Source of the DNA: Acorus gramineus
Taxonomy: Eukaryota; Streptophyta; Magnoliopsida; Acorales; Acoraceae
Length of the DNA stretch: 64,000 bases
Direction: 5' to 3'
Assembly (NCBI GenBank): GCA_030737835.1
Contig: JAUJYN010000012.1
Span: 11,580,729 to 11,644,728, forward strand
Every line of letters starts with the position of its first letter. Position 1 is the stretch's first letter. A program made the position numbers and the translations under genes. The notes under the pieces were generated by a model. That model was not told the DNA's origin. It was given only the letters and a program-made list of their open reading frames with translations, and did no database searches. Below are positions 24,748 through 36,038 of the stretch, piece after piece.

Positions 24748-24967
24748 GGGTACGTTTGGTTACGCGATTGTAAAACTGATTCTGCAAGAATCTGAGTTTT
24801 AAAACTGATTCTGCAGGAAGCTCAATTTTTTAACTTTTTGAAATCGCAGTTTTTGGACATTATTTGTCTAAAATCTGTGTACAAGAAGCTGCGACAGTAA
24901 AATTGTTTAGTTGCACGATTACAAACGCAGCTTACTGCAATCGCAAACAACGCAACCAAACGCACCC
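24748..24967. mobile_element. Tourist-like (PIF/Harbinger) MITE
   Basis: The left end GGGTACGTTTGGTTACGCGA and the right end, read inward, GGGTGCGTTTGGTTGCG are terminal inverted repeats. TAA flanks both sides (24745-24747 and 24968-24970). The 220-bp interior shares the GTAAAACTGATTCTGCA words with the 20.8-21.2 kb units. No ORF. Confidence 0.8.
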
Positions 24968-24970
24968 TAA

Positions 24971-26460
24971 GTGTAGCAACACTCTATTTTTCGATGTAGG
25001 TCTTTCATACTATCTCAAGGAATATATAAAATATCTAAGAGCTGATTTGACAAATGGATTGATATTTTAAAGATAAATTATTCTAATTTTATAGGATAAA
25101 AATCCATCAATTTAATACTTATTCGCATTTTTCAAAATTTGGATAAAAATGAGGGAATTGTTATTTTAGCCATTAAATGGAACAAAAAATCTATATTTTC
25201 ATTTCAAAATTAGACAACCATGTAAATTTTATCTTGATTTTTTTTATAACAAACGAGATAAATTATACTCTTCTCACTAATCCTCTTATACCAGTATTTA
25301 TCTCTTGGCTAATTGTTTTCTAGTGTTACAAGTAGAGACATTGGCAGAAGGGATAATTGGGAGGGGTAATTTAGTAATTATTGCATCATTATTGAATAAA
25401 GGTTGGATTACGAGATGGATTGTTGAGAATATCAAAATTTTCCAGGGATCTAACAGCAAAAAAGTCCTTCAGAAATGCCCAGCATTGGATAATGGTAGTC
25501 TTTCCTGGTAGCGCTGTATATATTTTTTTAAAGTATATACTTAATTAATAAAATATATGATTTCTAAAAATTTATATATATATATATTGATTTTATAAAA
25601 TTTGTAATAAGTAATTTAAAAAATTGCACTAGATAACAGGATGTATGCAATTTGACTATAAATGTAATTGTATTAGTGCCTATGTAAATTAATCAAGTGG
25701 AACTCGGAATATGCTATATTCTTCACATGTTCTCTTTACACAGAACTATGTATAGTTGTGCACAGGGTTCCTTTTAACTACATTAATTGTATTATAAAAA
25801 AAAACATTTTAAATTCAAATTTTAATGAATCATCATATTAATTTAACTACATTAATTGCATCAGTTGAATCCCAACTCCTGTTTATTGATTATAAACTAC
25901 ATATTAATTACATGAGTTTTGGTTGGTAAAAATGACTGAGTCTAATATTTTTTATTTTTAAAAAATTGTGGCTGACCACTGGTCCATTGGGCTGGCCCAA
26001 CTTGGTTCATCAACTCGTCGGATTGTGCTAGTCAGGGGCTCTCTCAGCTCTTCTGATTAGAACAACACAGCACGATCCGATAAATTTGATGATCCAGTCT
26101 GACCGAGTCCATTTTCCACTAGGGTTTCTATTTGCGCCTCTCAAATATTTAAGTACGTCCCCTTTGTTAGTATGCCTCCCATATTAGTTATTTGATTTAG
26201 AAGCCCCAGATACATAAACCCCCTAGCAAGATTCATTTATACGCCCCCTTCTGTTCTCTCAAACAAAAAAAAAATCTAGAAATCCTCTAACCCCTTTTAT
26301 AATCAGGCTTTGGAAACTCCGGTTGTACCTATCTTTTCCCACTCCCAACCTTAATGTTGTTGAAGAAGATTGTAATATTTTAAGCGGGTGCTGGAGAATA
26401 GTCTCACATCAGTTTTTGAGAAAACATTTTTTCACTTTATATGATAGCCCGCTTGTAGAA
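24971..26460. other. AT-rich intergenic sequence, no gene seen
   Basis: Only short chance ORFs. The segment 26100-26270 has spaced short C runs reminiscent of degraded element ends, without pairable termini. Confidence 0.5.
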
Positions 26461-26463
26461 GGG

Positions 26464-27170
26464 TGTTGGAAAAGGCAAAAGGGAACCACCACACATGTGT
26501 AGGCGTGTACGCGCGTGTTGGCGCATTTTGGCATATTATTAGGCGCACTAAGCATCTGATAATTTTTTATTGGATTTCTTATTTTTGAAATTCGAATAAC
26601 TCAGCTAACAGTCACTTCCCCAATGACTATATCCCTTCAGAAATTCACAACAGACACCTCTTCAGATGATAATTGAAATTCTCATCCTTTCTTGAATAAC
26701 AGAATTTCTAAAAGGATGCAAATGCAACTCCTGAAATTCTATATAAGTCTGTTCCTTAAACATGTTTTAAATGATCGGTTTTACAGTCTTCAGAGTTATG
26801 TAGGAGTTCTTCAGAATTGCTATCTGCAGGCTCTTTGAGCTTGTTGTATCCTGAAAGTATTTAGTCTAAAATCCTCTAGCAAACTCAATATTTTTGAGTG
26901 AGAACTAATAACACTTCAAGGAAAACGATCACCGGATGCTTCGTCAAAGAAAAAGCAGCCCGGTCCATAGCCTGGCCCGAAGCCCGGCCCATCGTCAACC
27001 ATCGAAGGGGAGAAGGCGGAGGTGGCCCAGGCTTGTTTTTGGTGTTGATGGGCCCGTTTTTGGGTGGGCCGGAGGAGGTGGGCCCGAGCCTTTTGATGTA
27101 GGACTCGAGGACACAGCACGATTTGGAGGGCGCACAAATCAAATGGATTTAATTAGATCTTGTACGGTAC
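26464..27170 (+). mobile_element. Possible decayed LTR retrotransposon segment
   Basis: The segment starts TGTTGGAAAAGG, has a TATATAAG at about 26742, and a TTGTTGTATCCTGAAAG phrase. It could end its LTR near 26911 (CTAATAACA). It is followed by an isolated GC-rich patch (26950-27120) containing many GGCCCG words. No primer-binding site, gag or pol was recognised, so this is a weak structural call. Confidence 0.25.
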
Positions 27171-27183
27171 AAAATTTGAAAAA

Positions 27184-27726
27184 GTGAAAAATCCAAATAA
27201 CCCCCTGTAAACTACCTAAAATACATAAAACCCCCTGTCTTTTTCTAAAATACATATACCCTCTTGAAAACATATATGTAAATCCCAATAAACCCCTAAT
27301 TTAAACTTCCATTGATATATGGGGAATATTATGAGAATATTGAGTTTTTTTGTTAACCCTGACTAAAAAACACAATATATTAAAACCCCCATACAATTTA
27401 AAAAAAATGCAGAAATTTTCTGTACATGACGATTTTACCCCTCTAGATATATTATAAAACTCTATCTAGAGGGTTAAAATTATCATTTACAGAAGATTTT
27501 TCTCATTTTTAATACATTATTGATAGTTTTTAGTACACTATGTTTTCAACCATTAATCAAATAGAATATTCATAGAATTATCCTAATCTGTCAATGAAAA
27601 TTTAACTCAGGAGGCTATTTGGATCTACATGGATGTTATCAAGAGGTTATATAGGAATTTTTAAAAAAATTAGGGGTTACATTTACATGGATTTCAAGCC
27701 ATTTAGGGGGTTATTTGAATTTTTTC
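27184..27726. mobile_element. MULE-type foldback MITE, copy 2, in the CHMP1 upstream region
   Basis: This is a full-length member of the same family as copy 1, with AAAAATCCAAATAACCCCC on the left and GGGGGTTATTTGAATTTTTT on the right. The arms are complementary throughout and meet at a CCCCTCTAGATA/TATCTAGAGGG dyad near 27445-27475. The right end lies about 295 bp before the CHMP1 ATG, so it sits in or next to the promoter. The flanks are A/T runs and no clear 9-bp duplication can be called. Confidence 0.8.
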
Positions 27727-28020
27727 TTTTTTAAAAAAAAAATCAAAAATTTAAGAGGTGCAAATAAATCCACTCGTCACACATATTCACGAGAAATTTC
27801 CGAGTATTTTCAGCGGATAAAGCGACCGAATAAGGCAATAATTAATGCCACATCGGAATCCTTCGTTTCCAAGAGAAAGAAACAACGACGAAACTCTGCC
27901 GATACAGAGAGAGAGAATAAAAAACCGAAACCGATCCCCAATTATCAAAACTCGCAAACCCTAAAAAGCAAACCCTTCTTTTCTTCTTCTTTTTCAATCG
28001 AAGAACCCTAGATCGATCGA
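27727..28020 (+). promoter_or_regulatory. CHMP1 promoter/5' leader with an upstream ORF
   Basis: This is the short interval between the MITE and the CHMP1 ATG. It ends with a leader-like A/C-rich sequence and CCCTAG just before the start. An upstream ATG at 27845 opens a 39-codon ORF closing at 27964, 56 nt before the CHMP1 ATG. Whether it lies within the transcript depends on the unknown start site. No clear TATA box. Confidence 0.45.
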
Positions 28021-28635
28021 ATGGGGAACACGGAGAAGCTGATGAACCAGATCATGGAGCTGAAGTTCACCTCCAAGTCCCTCCAACGCCAGGCGCGTAA
28101 GTGCGAGAAGGAGGAGAAATCCGAGAAGCTGAAGGTCAAGAAGGCGATCGAGAAGGGCAACATGGACGGCGCCCGCGTCTACGCCGAGAACTCCATCCGC
28201 AAACGCAGCGAGCAGATGAACTATCTCCGCCTCTCCTCCCGCCTCGACGCCGTCGTCGCCCGCCTCGACACGCAGGCGAAGATGTCGGCGATCGGGAAGT
28301 CGATGGGGTCCATCGTGAAGTCTCTCGAGTCGTCTCTCGCGACGGGGAACCTCCAGAGGATGAGCGAGACCATGGACCAGTTCGAGAAGCAGTTCGTGAA
28401 CATGGAGGTCCAGGCGGAGTTCATGGAGGGGGCGATGGCGGGTTCGACGAGCCTGTCGACTCCGGAGGGGGAGGTCAACTCGCTCATGCAGCAGGTCGCC
28501 GACGATTACGGGCTCGAGGTGTCCGTTGGGCTGCCGCAGCCCGCCGCGCACGCGATCCCGAGCGGGAAGGCCGCGGAGAAGGTGGATGAGGATGATCTGT
28601 CGCGCCGACTCGCTGAATTGCGGTCGAAGGGGTGA
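28021..28635 (+). CDS. CHMP1: ESCRT-III subunit CHMP1 (charged multivesicular body protein 1), intronless
   Basis: CHMP1 proteins assemble with other ESCRT-III subunits on endosomes and recruit Vps4/LIP5 to sort ubiquitinated membrane proteins into multivesicular bodies; plant CHMP1 is needed for auxin carrier sorting, and the maize form is SAL1. The 204-residue ORF starts [20 protein letters not shown], has the basic helical N-terminal half with [20 protein letters not shown] (~res 20-39) and [18 protein letters not shown] (~55-72), and an acidic C-terminal half. It ends in a MIT-interacting motif, [12 protein letters not shown], with the Leu/Arg/Leu spacing expected for MIM1. Length and lack of introns match plant CHMP1. 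GC content is far higher than the flanks. CHMP1A versus CHMP1B cannot be resolved. Confidence 0.97.
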   Translation: MGNTEKLMNQIMELKFTSKSLQRQARKCEKEEKSEKLKVKKAIEKGNMDGARVYAENSIRKRSEQMNYLRLSSRLDAVVARLDTQAKMSAIGKSMGSIVKSLESSLATGNLQRMSETMDQFEKQFVNMEVQAEFMEGAMAGSTSLSTPEGEVNSLMQQVADDYGLEVSVGLPQPAAHAIPSGKAAEKVDEDDLSRRLAELRSKG

Positions 28636-30150
28636 AGGCAACGGTTGGAAGGGTGAGATTTCGTTCTCATCTTTTATGTGTGTGTTTTTTTATTGATGCA
28701 TTCTGTGCAATTTTAGATTTTTATTTTCTATGTGAAGCTTTTGTGATGGAATTGAATGGATTGTCAATTCGATGGGTGTGGATTACTGCAATACATGTAT
28801 TATAAGCTGAAATTGCAATCGATAACTGCCTTTCTTTGGATTTAGATGCCTATGATTTGTTTGATGGCACGTAATTTTGGATTTTTTTGTGTGAAACTCT
28901 GGTTACGGAAGCATGTGGGTATGTGATTTGGATTGAATGCATTGTGTTTGTGGTGGGATTTTGATTATTGGAATATGGCATTGCGCGGGGCGTGCCCCCG
29001 TGGTATACAGGTGTGATCTTTGATGTGCAGGGATAGTCAATTTGAGTGTTTCTGCGGAGATGGGTGGGCTTCACGTAGAGTTCTCGCCTATGGGGAGTCC
29101 ACTTCCCCGGCTTCTTTTGTTATGTTTTTGTGGTGGTGGTGTTATTTTTTTTTTTTGCATTTGGGGTGTAATGCCTGTCCTTTGGTTATTCTCTTCTATT
29201 TTATATATGAAGGCGAAGGCTTACTCCTTTCTCCCAAAAAAAAAAAAACACAAACGGCTTTGTTGAACGCTTTTTGTTTGTTTATGGTGGCACAAGGGAT
29301 GTTTTTGTGTCCTGATTAATGAGAGATATATTGATAATTATTCATTTCGCCTCCTCATATTGCTGTTGAAATATATGTAGGGAATGTTTATGATTGCCTA
29401 GGATGCATTAAGAATCCTGTTCGAGTCTTGTGAACTTTATGATTTATGAGAATTTATGTTATTAACTCGTTAATGGATCTGGTTTGGGTTCTTGGGATTA
29501 CGCATATTAGCTCAGTTTGTGTATTTTTTTTTTTTTTGTTAGGTAAATGGTGAGACTTGAAACTTGACCTTGGGGGTTGCAAATTCTGTTGTCAACCATT
29601 GAACTGTGGGTCTAAGACCTGGATTGTGTGTTTTGTTGATTTTTTTGTTTTGTTTCTTGTCCATGAAGTAGTTTATGAGGATGCTACAATGGTGGGTTCT
29701 TATTTAAGGATGATATTGGGTTTTAAAATCCTTGTTTTGTTTTTTTCTTCTTCTCCATGTTATTCTGATTTTGTTGGGGTCTATGGTTCCTACTTTAACC
29801 TGATGAATAAACCCACACCTCCCACTAAATTTTGAAGCCATTTTATTTTAGTAGTCAAAGTTTGATAAATATGATTGTTATGTAAGTCATTCCAACATGA
29901 ATGATTGAGCAGGTGATGCCATCCAAAAAATATCTGTGAAAATCTGTTGCCTGGTTAGTTTTTCCAATGGCTTGTTAAAAATTATTGTTGAGATATGAGC
30001 AGTTACATCGGTTGACCTTTTTCTTAGCATGGAATATGTTATTATCCACACACACAAAAAATAGTCTGTAGTATGCTAAGCTGGGGCCAAGACAGTACAT
30101 TGTTTTTTTTTGTTTGTTTGCTTGTTTTTTATTTTATTTTTTGTAGTAGC
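28636..30150 (+). other. CHMP1 3' UTR and downstream sequence
   Basis: T-rich sequence follows the CHMP1 stop. Short ORFs here are rich in Phe and Leu from T runs and look non-coding. The 3' end of the transcript was not determined; part of this may be long 3' UTR. Confidence 0.5.
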
Positions 30151-30157
30151 AGTAGTA

Positions 30158-30585
30158 GTTATTTATGGATTTTATGATTCCTGTGCGAGGGCTGTTTGGT
30201 TCTTATTTTTTCCTACTAGGCAAGCATCTTGTCTTCCCACATGTTTTATGTGCTTTTTGGTTGTTATCCGTTATATATTATATATATTGTGGGAAACTTC
30301 CCATCTTCTTTCTGATTTTGTTCTTAAATTCTGTTGTGTTATTTTCTTCTCTCTAAGGACTGGCAATTAGAATTTTTCTATATGGATTTTGTGTTTCCTG
30401 TGCGAGGGCTGTTTGGTTCTTATTTTTACCTACTTGGCCTGCATCTTGTCTTCCCATATGCTTTATGTGCTTTTTGGTTGTTACCTGTTATATAATATTG
30501 TGGGAAACTTCCTGTCTTCTTTCTGATTTTGTTGTGTTATTTTCTTCTCTCTAAGAACTAGCAATTAGAATTTCTTCTACCTTTC
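30158..30585. repeat. Tandem duplication (two ~200-220-bp units) downstream of CHMP1
   Basis: Unit 1 (about 30158-30380) and unit 2 (about 30381-30575) share phrases such as TTCCTGTGCGAGGGCTGTTT, GTTTTATGTGCTTTTTGGTT (one base different in unit 2), GTGGGAAACTTCC and TTATTTTCTTCTCTCTAAG. A third, more diverged copy lies at 40217-40447. The unit has no recognisable product. Confidence 0.85.
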
Positions 30586-30599
30586 ATCATGTATTGTTA

Positions 30600-31005
30600 G
30601 TAGATGGATTTAACTGATGCTGATCAATGTAAGCAATATGGTCAAAATGCAACTCTATTGAGAATTGTAACATGGGGATTATATATACGCAAGTGCCAAA
30701 TAGCATGCCAAATTTATGACTTAATGATGAAATTTCGGACTGTTAACTGTTGAATATGGACACCAAGACTGTGATTGTAGAGAATTACATGTCCTTTAGA
30801 GTAGGAATTTAAAATAATACAGAATGAAAACCTATGGTTGGACTTCAAGACATTGCACAGAAGATGAGTCGAAAGGAAGGCTGTTTGTAGAGCCAAAGAA
30901 TGACAAGTAACGATGGAGGAATATTTTGGCTTTTGAACTATGATACATGGAAATTGGGGAGGGTCAACGAAAAGAAGGTACTGAAATGAGAAAATCCTCT
31001 ACTAC
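30600..31005. other. Intergenic sequence, nothing recognised
   Basis: No ORF or repeat structure recognised in this interval. Confidence 0.5.
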
Positions 31006-31008
31006 AGC

Positions 31009-31237
31009 AGTGTTTGGAAACAGGTTTGGACAATTTTTGAGGTTCTGCTTTTACAAGAATCATACTCAATCCAAACTCGCTTGAGTGATCTCAGCTTTTG
31101 ACAAAAGCGAAAAATAACTTTTAGTTACAAAAAACAGCTTTTCAGGATTCGAGAAAAGTGTACTACTTGAAAAACGATTTTCAAAAGTTTCTTTAAGAGT
31201 GAAGTTTTTTTTCTTTTCAAACCTGTTTCCAAACACT
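31009..31237. mobile_element. 229-bp foldback MITE
   Basis: The termini AGTGTTTGGAAACAGGTTTG (left) and AGTGTTTGGAAACAGGTTTG (right, read inward) are perfect inverted repeats over 20 bp, with further partial pairing inside. No ORF. A related but degraded sequence is at about 10655-10880. The target duplication is not clear. Confidence 0.75.
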
Positions 31238-31239
31238 CT

Positions 31240-33050
31240 TAAAGAGGGACTGTGATCCTCAATAAGGAGATGCACTGAATCTTGGATAGAGTGGCATATT
31301 AAATGAATTTCAGTTGACTGGATGATCAACCTTGGTGCCACTATAGTGATAAAGCAGGCTAAATGTGGATATGAGCTATAGTGATGCTAAATTATGGCTG
31401 AGGTTGCTGGCATGTAACTGGATTTTAAGTCTAGGTCATCATACAAGAAAAAGAGGATGCCCGATTAGCTATTTAAACGATGATGTCCAATGAGGTTGTT
31501 ATCTTTAATTCTACTAGGATGGGTGATGACCCATTGGGAAGTTCTCACATTGCACCTCTGAAATTGTTTTGGGTGTGATTATACCAGTACTAATGTACCA
31601 TATCCCATTCAAAGATAACCATTCTTGGGAGAGAGTCGTACCAGGATGGGTGACCTAGGAAGTCCTCGCAGTGATATGTATGGATTGGGGACAATTTTCA
31701 TAAAAAACAGCCAATGCCAACTAGTGTGGATTGGGGACAATTTACTGTTTTCAGTACAAGGTGATATGTATTGGATTCAGGGATGGATAGCATGCATGGG
31801 TAGTCATTAGCAGTGTGTATCTGTATTAGATCAGTATAGGTTTGAGACATTTTGTAATAGAAAACTGAATGTAATATACAAAATGGAATACTTGCGTCTC
31901 GTAGTTAAAATGTCATGCTTAAATTTGAGAACCCAGAAAATATCTATAAATATGCATTTGGAATTACAAAAATATCTACAGTTGAATAGACAATTAGAAC
32001 TAAATATAACATAATTATAACAGAATCCTTTCCATATTTTTCCTGTGAATTAAATGTACATGGATTCCATATTTTCCCCGTGTTAGGAGAAAGGTATCTT
32101 ATTCATGTGTTTGATTTGATGATAAAAAATGGTCTTTAGTGAAGGGAATTAGTATGCTCTCTCCCTTGTTTGAGAATATTATTTTACAGATGAAGACACA
32201 CTTGTGGTTGTGTTATCAAATCCGAAATATATTTGTTTTTGTATTACCTTCTCTATTTTCTGTATCATATTTTCCACACATGTATCTATTTGACATGTCA
32301 CATCTATTGCCAATAAACGTCGAGTCACTGAACACAATATATGAAATCTTATATAATGTATGCATTTGAATATGTACTTTGTTTCTTTGTAGAAGTATAT
32401 AATTTGTGAGGCAAGTATATACTTCTAAAAGTAAAAATAAATAAATCGTGTTTGATCTGCAAAAATGATTGTATAATTGACTCTGTAACACTTTCCTTAC
32501 TATAATAGTCTCTCCCAGAATTGAATCATTCATTATTGATATATTGGGTTTTGCTAAATCCAATCCTAATATTTGGCCTAAAGAAATGTATATGCATTCA
32601 TATGAGTGCGTAGATATTCATTCATATAAATGTACAATTATTTGGTTAAAAGTGGATAATAATGAAACGAGATGTATCTCTAATTATGTATGAAAATTAT
32701 GTACACCTTTGGGTGCGGCAAATCTTTATCCAAGATAGATTGATATTCTCGGATAGTTGTAAGGACAACTTTTAATTGAATTTTTGTTATTGTGTCATCA
32801 TTATTTTTGTCTTTACTGCCTTTTTTAGGTTGCATAAAACATGAATATGAAATTCCAATCATTCATTATAATTACCATTTAGAGCTTATAGTATCTAAGT
32901 ATAGCTATGGATGCAACTTTGATCAATTAAATCGAATCCCAACCGATTCAAATTAATTTTTGTTTATTGATGCAACTTTGGTTGATTAAATCGATCTAAT
33001 CCCAACCTATTCAAATTAATTTTTGTTGGGTTTGAGTCCGTAGTCTTTTG
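31240..33050. other. Intergenic sequence, no gene seen
   Basis: A short tandem duplication of about 57 bp (GATGCAACTTTG through AATTAATTTTTGTT) lies at 32910-33025. Words resembling the GTTACA-ended repeat occur around 32320-32500. No coding sequence recognised. Confidence 0.5.
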
Positions 33051-33051
33051 T

Positions 33052-33302
33052 TTAATTCATGTATGAGTTGAATAATTAATAAATCAATCTAGTTTGGTTA
33101 GGGTTGGCTTCACTTAAAAACTGAATTATTGTTGCAATCGAAATAAATTTAAATCCATAATTATTTTAATCAATGTTAATTTAAACCACTCTTTTATACA
33201 TTAAATTTTTAAAAATTGTCCATTATACCACTAACATCCATAACAAGAACCTACTAATCTACACCATCAATCTTAATTGTCCACTACACCTTAATATCCA
33301 CA
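33052..33302. repeat. Paralogous segment A (uninterrupted, empty-site copy)
   Basis: It aligns by eye with 38486-39727, starting at GTATGAGTTGAATAATTAAT and ending near ACACCTTAATATCCAC. It lacks the MITE present in copy B at the AAATTTTT target (33203-33210) and lacks the hAT-like element at the ACAAGAAC target (33243-33250). Point differences show the copies are not recent. Confidence 0.8.
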
Positions 33303-35563
33303 TTTTACTTTTCAGATTCTCATGTGAAGTTGTAAACTAACACCATCTCCCCCCCCCCCCCAAAAAAAAAAAGAGGAAAAAAAATTGGGTGGTTTTTTCC
33401 TTGGGAGTTTTTAAGAAATTGTTTGCAAGCCTATTTAATTTCCCTAATATGTGATGCCTATTTAAGAAATACTTTGCATGCTACTGCTTGATTAAATGGT
33501 TTGAATCAAGTGGAATAAATATTAAATCGTTAATACTCAATTTAGTCATATGAAAGTCACATTACAGGTCTTCTAATCTTGTATAGAGGTCTTACAATTC
33601 GGCTATGTTTGATCCAGGTTAGATCAAATAATTTTGGTTGGTTCAGTTTGAGACACTGTGTTTGGTTCTAAATTTGGTTTAGTTCGATCTGAATTGAATT
33701 GCAATAAATGGAACAAAAGTGACCAAATTGTTCCCCTAAACATAGCCAGTAGTGTTTTATTCTTCTTAACCATTTCTTTTACTATACACCCCTTCCCCTC
33801 CTCCCTCAGGGTTTTTTTTGCCATGATTTGTCTAATGCACTAGTTTTATACGCACGTGCACATAAATAAGAGTATAAAAATATATGTATTCAATTCATTT
33901 GAATATACTTCTTATTTTTTTAATAGAAATACGAATATATATATATTATTAAAAAATTTGAAACATGTTTGGATTATAAAAGAGATTGCATAAATAATTG
34001 TCCCAAACATTTTCCCATGATAAAGCAGGGGAACAAAGAGATAATTTCACAATTGGGTGTTGAATACACTCAGCCATGCATTCTTGTAGTCTTAACCTGA
34101 TATATATTTCTCTAATCTCGTTAGTATATATTTCACTACAAAAAAATAAATATAAAAATAAGTATTTAATTTATTCAAGTATATGTTCCATTTATTTTGT
34201 AAAATTACTTAACAGTTTTATACGTTCAAAAAAAAAAAAATTCAAACATGTTATGAATTATACAAATGACTAGAGGAATAATTCACTAACAATTTTTCTT
34301 TTATAATTTTCAATTCTCTGATGATAAAAAATGGTGATCCATGCTGACATGGATCATAGTCAATATTCTTACAAAAGTGGTAGGAAGGATAACTTGTTAT
34401 TCATTGGACTAAAATAAATTCAAAATCATTAAATTGTTTGAATTTTGGGTCACGAGATCATGATGATATCCAATACTTATAATTAATGAGAAATTAATTA
34501 AAGAGATGAATGAAAGGGGCATGCATTGAGTGATTTTAGTCCATGCATCCAGTCGAGGACATGATCATTTATTAAATGTTTCCATGCAAGCTGGTGCATT
34601 GATTGTAATTTATTCTGAATAGTAACTCATCATAGAATAAGAAATAATTAATTTTTTTATCCGTTTGTGTTTTTAATTATATTTATTAAAAAACATAATA
34701 ATTATTTAATTTATCATAAATAAGTTGTAGATAAAAAAATAGATGTGAGATAAAAATATAATTTGATATACCAGTGATTTGATATATAAACTCTTCTTGT
34801 ATCAGTGGAATTGATTGAGTGAAATAACATAATTTCACTTATTAGAATATTAATACAAAATATTCTCACATATTCAAGTATAACCATATACCCACTTATT
34901 ACTTTCATCCAAACAGATATTTAGGTTTATTTATATCTATTCATGTTTATTCTATCTTTATTTTACTACCCAAAAATGAGCTAAGAATGCATGAATAACA
35001 TTTTCAAAAAATAATTCGAAAGAATGGAATTATATTGCATGGCAAGTTGGCAACAAATTGGGAGGGTGATTGTGCACAGTTCATTTTTCTTTAAAAAACA
35101 AAGGGAAAAGTAATTTTGGCAAATTGTTTTATTTATGTTATGGAAAATGCCTCTGCGTGTAACAGAAAATGACAAAAAAAAAAGATTCATGTAGAATGAC
35201 AAACATATGTGGAAAGGTTACGTTAATTGCTTAATATTTATTATTGTGAAAAATAGAATTATCCTGCACAATATTATTCAGAATATCTTTATTTGGAATA
35301 CGTGTCAGCTAAGAGTTGCCTCCATGTTATTTGGAATAATCTTATTTCAATAATGTCCTAATAAAATATAGTTATACTTATTATGGGTAGTGTTATTCGG
35401 AATAACTTTATCTGAAATGATGTTATATATGGTCAGATAATGGTGCTCAGAATAACTTTATCTGCATTACGTGCCATCTGATAAATGTTTTCAGCATCCA
35501 TAAACTTATTCTCAATATTGTTATTTAGGACAACTCTTTATGGATTATATGTACCTTAAATAT
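33303..35563. other. AT-rich intergenic sequence, no gene seen
   Basis: Contains a short poly(C)/poly(A) junction near 33349-33373 and only chance ORFs. Confidence 0.5.
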
Positions 35564-35572
35564 TATTTTGTA

Positions 35573-36029
35573 GGGAAAAATCCATGTAACCCCATGTAAA
35601 TTATCAAAAATCCACATAATCTCTTAAAAATATCTATATAAATCCAAATAGCTACTTGAGTAAATTTTTCGTTGATAAATGAGAAATATTATGTGAATAT
35701 TCAGTTTGGTTCACCTTGGGTGAAAATGCAGTATGCCAAACCCTTCCTACAATGTGTATAAAATGATTTTACCCTTTCAGATTGGATTTTATAATCTATT
35801 CAAGAGGGTAAATAATCATTTATAGAGTGTTTTTCGCATTTTTAACATATTGTAAAAGGGTTTTGGTATACTGTGTTTTCAGTCAAGGTTTTAACCAAAT
35901 GGAATATTGACTGTGTTTTCTGTCAAAATCAACAGAATTTTATCACATGGGGTCGGTTATTTGAATTTACATATATGTTTTCATAGAGTTATCAGGAAAA
36001 GTTTACAAGGGGTTGTTTGGATTTTTTCC
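35573..36029. mobile_element. MULE-type foldback MITE, copy 3, perfect 9-bp TSD
   Basis: The left end is GGGAAAAATCCATGTAACCC and the right end, read inward, is GGAAAAAATCCAAACAACCC. The element is flanked on both sides by TATTTTGTA (35564-35572 and 36030-36038). The arms are complementary with a central AT-rich dyad near 35775-35815. 457 bp, no ORF. Confidence 0.9.
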
Positions 36030-36038
36030 TATTTTGTA

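Noticed and set aside
26950-27120. GC-rich patch with overlapping ORFs on both strands
   Set aside because: Open frames come from GGCCC-rich low complexity; no conserved protein is visible, so it is left as part of a possible retroelement fragment.
27994-28641. 215-codon minus-strand ORF over CHMP1
   Set aside because: An antisense shadow created by high GC codon bias in CHMP1; its Leu/Arg/His-rich product resembles no family.
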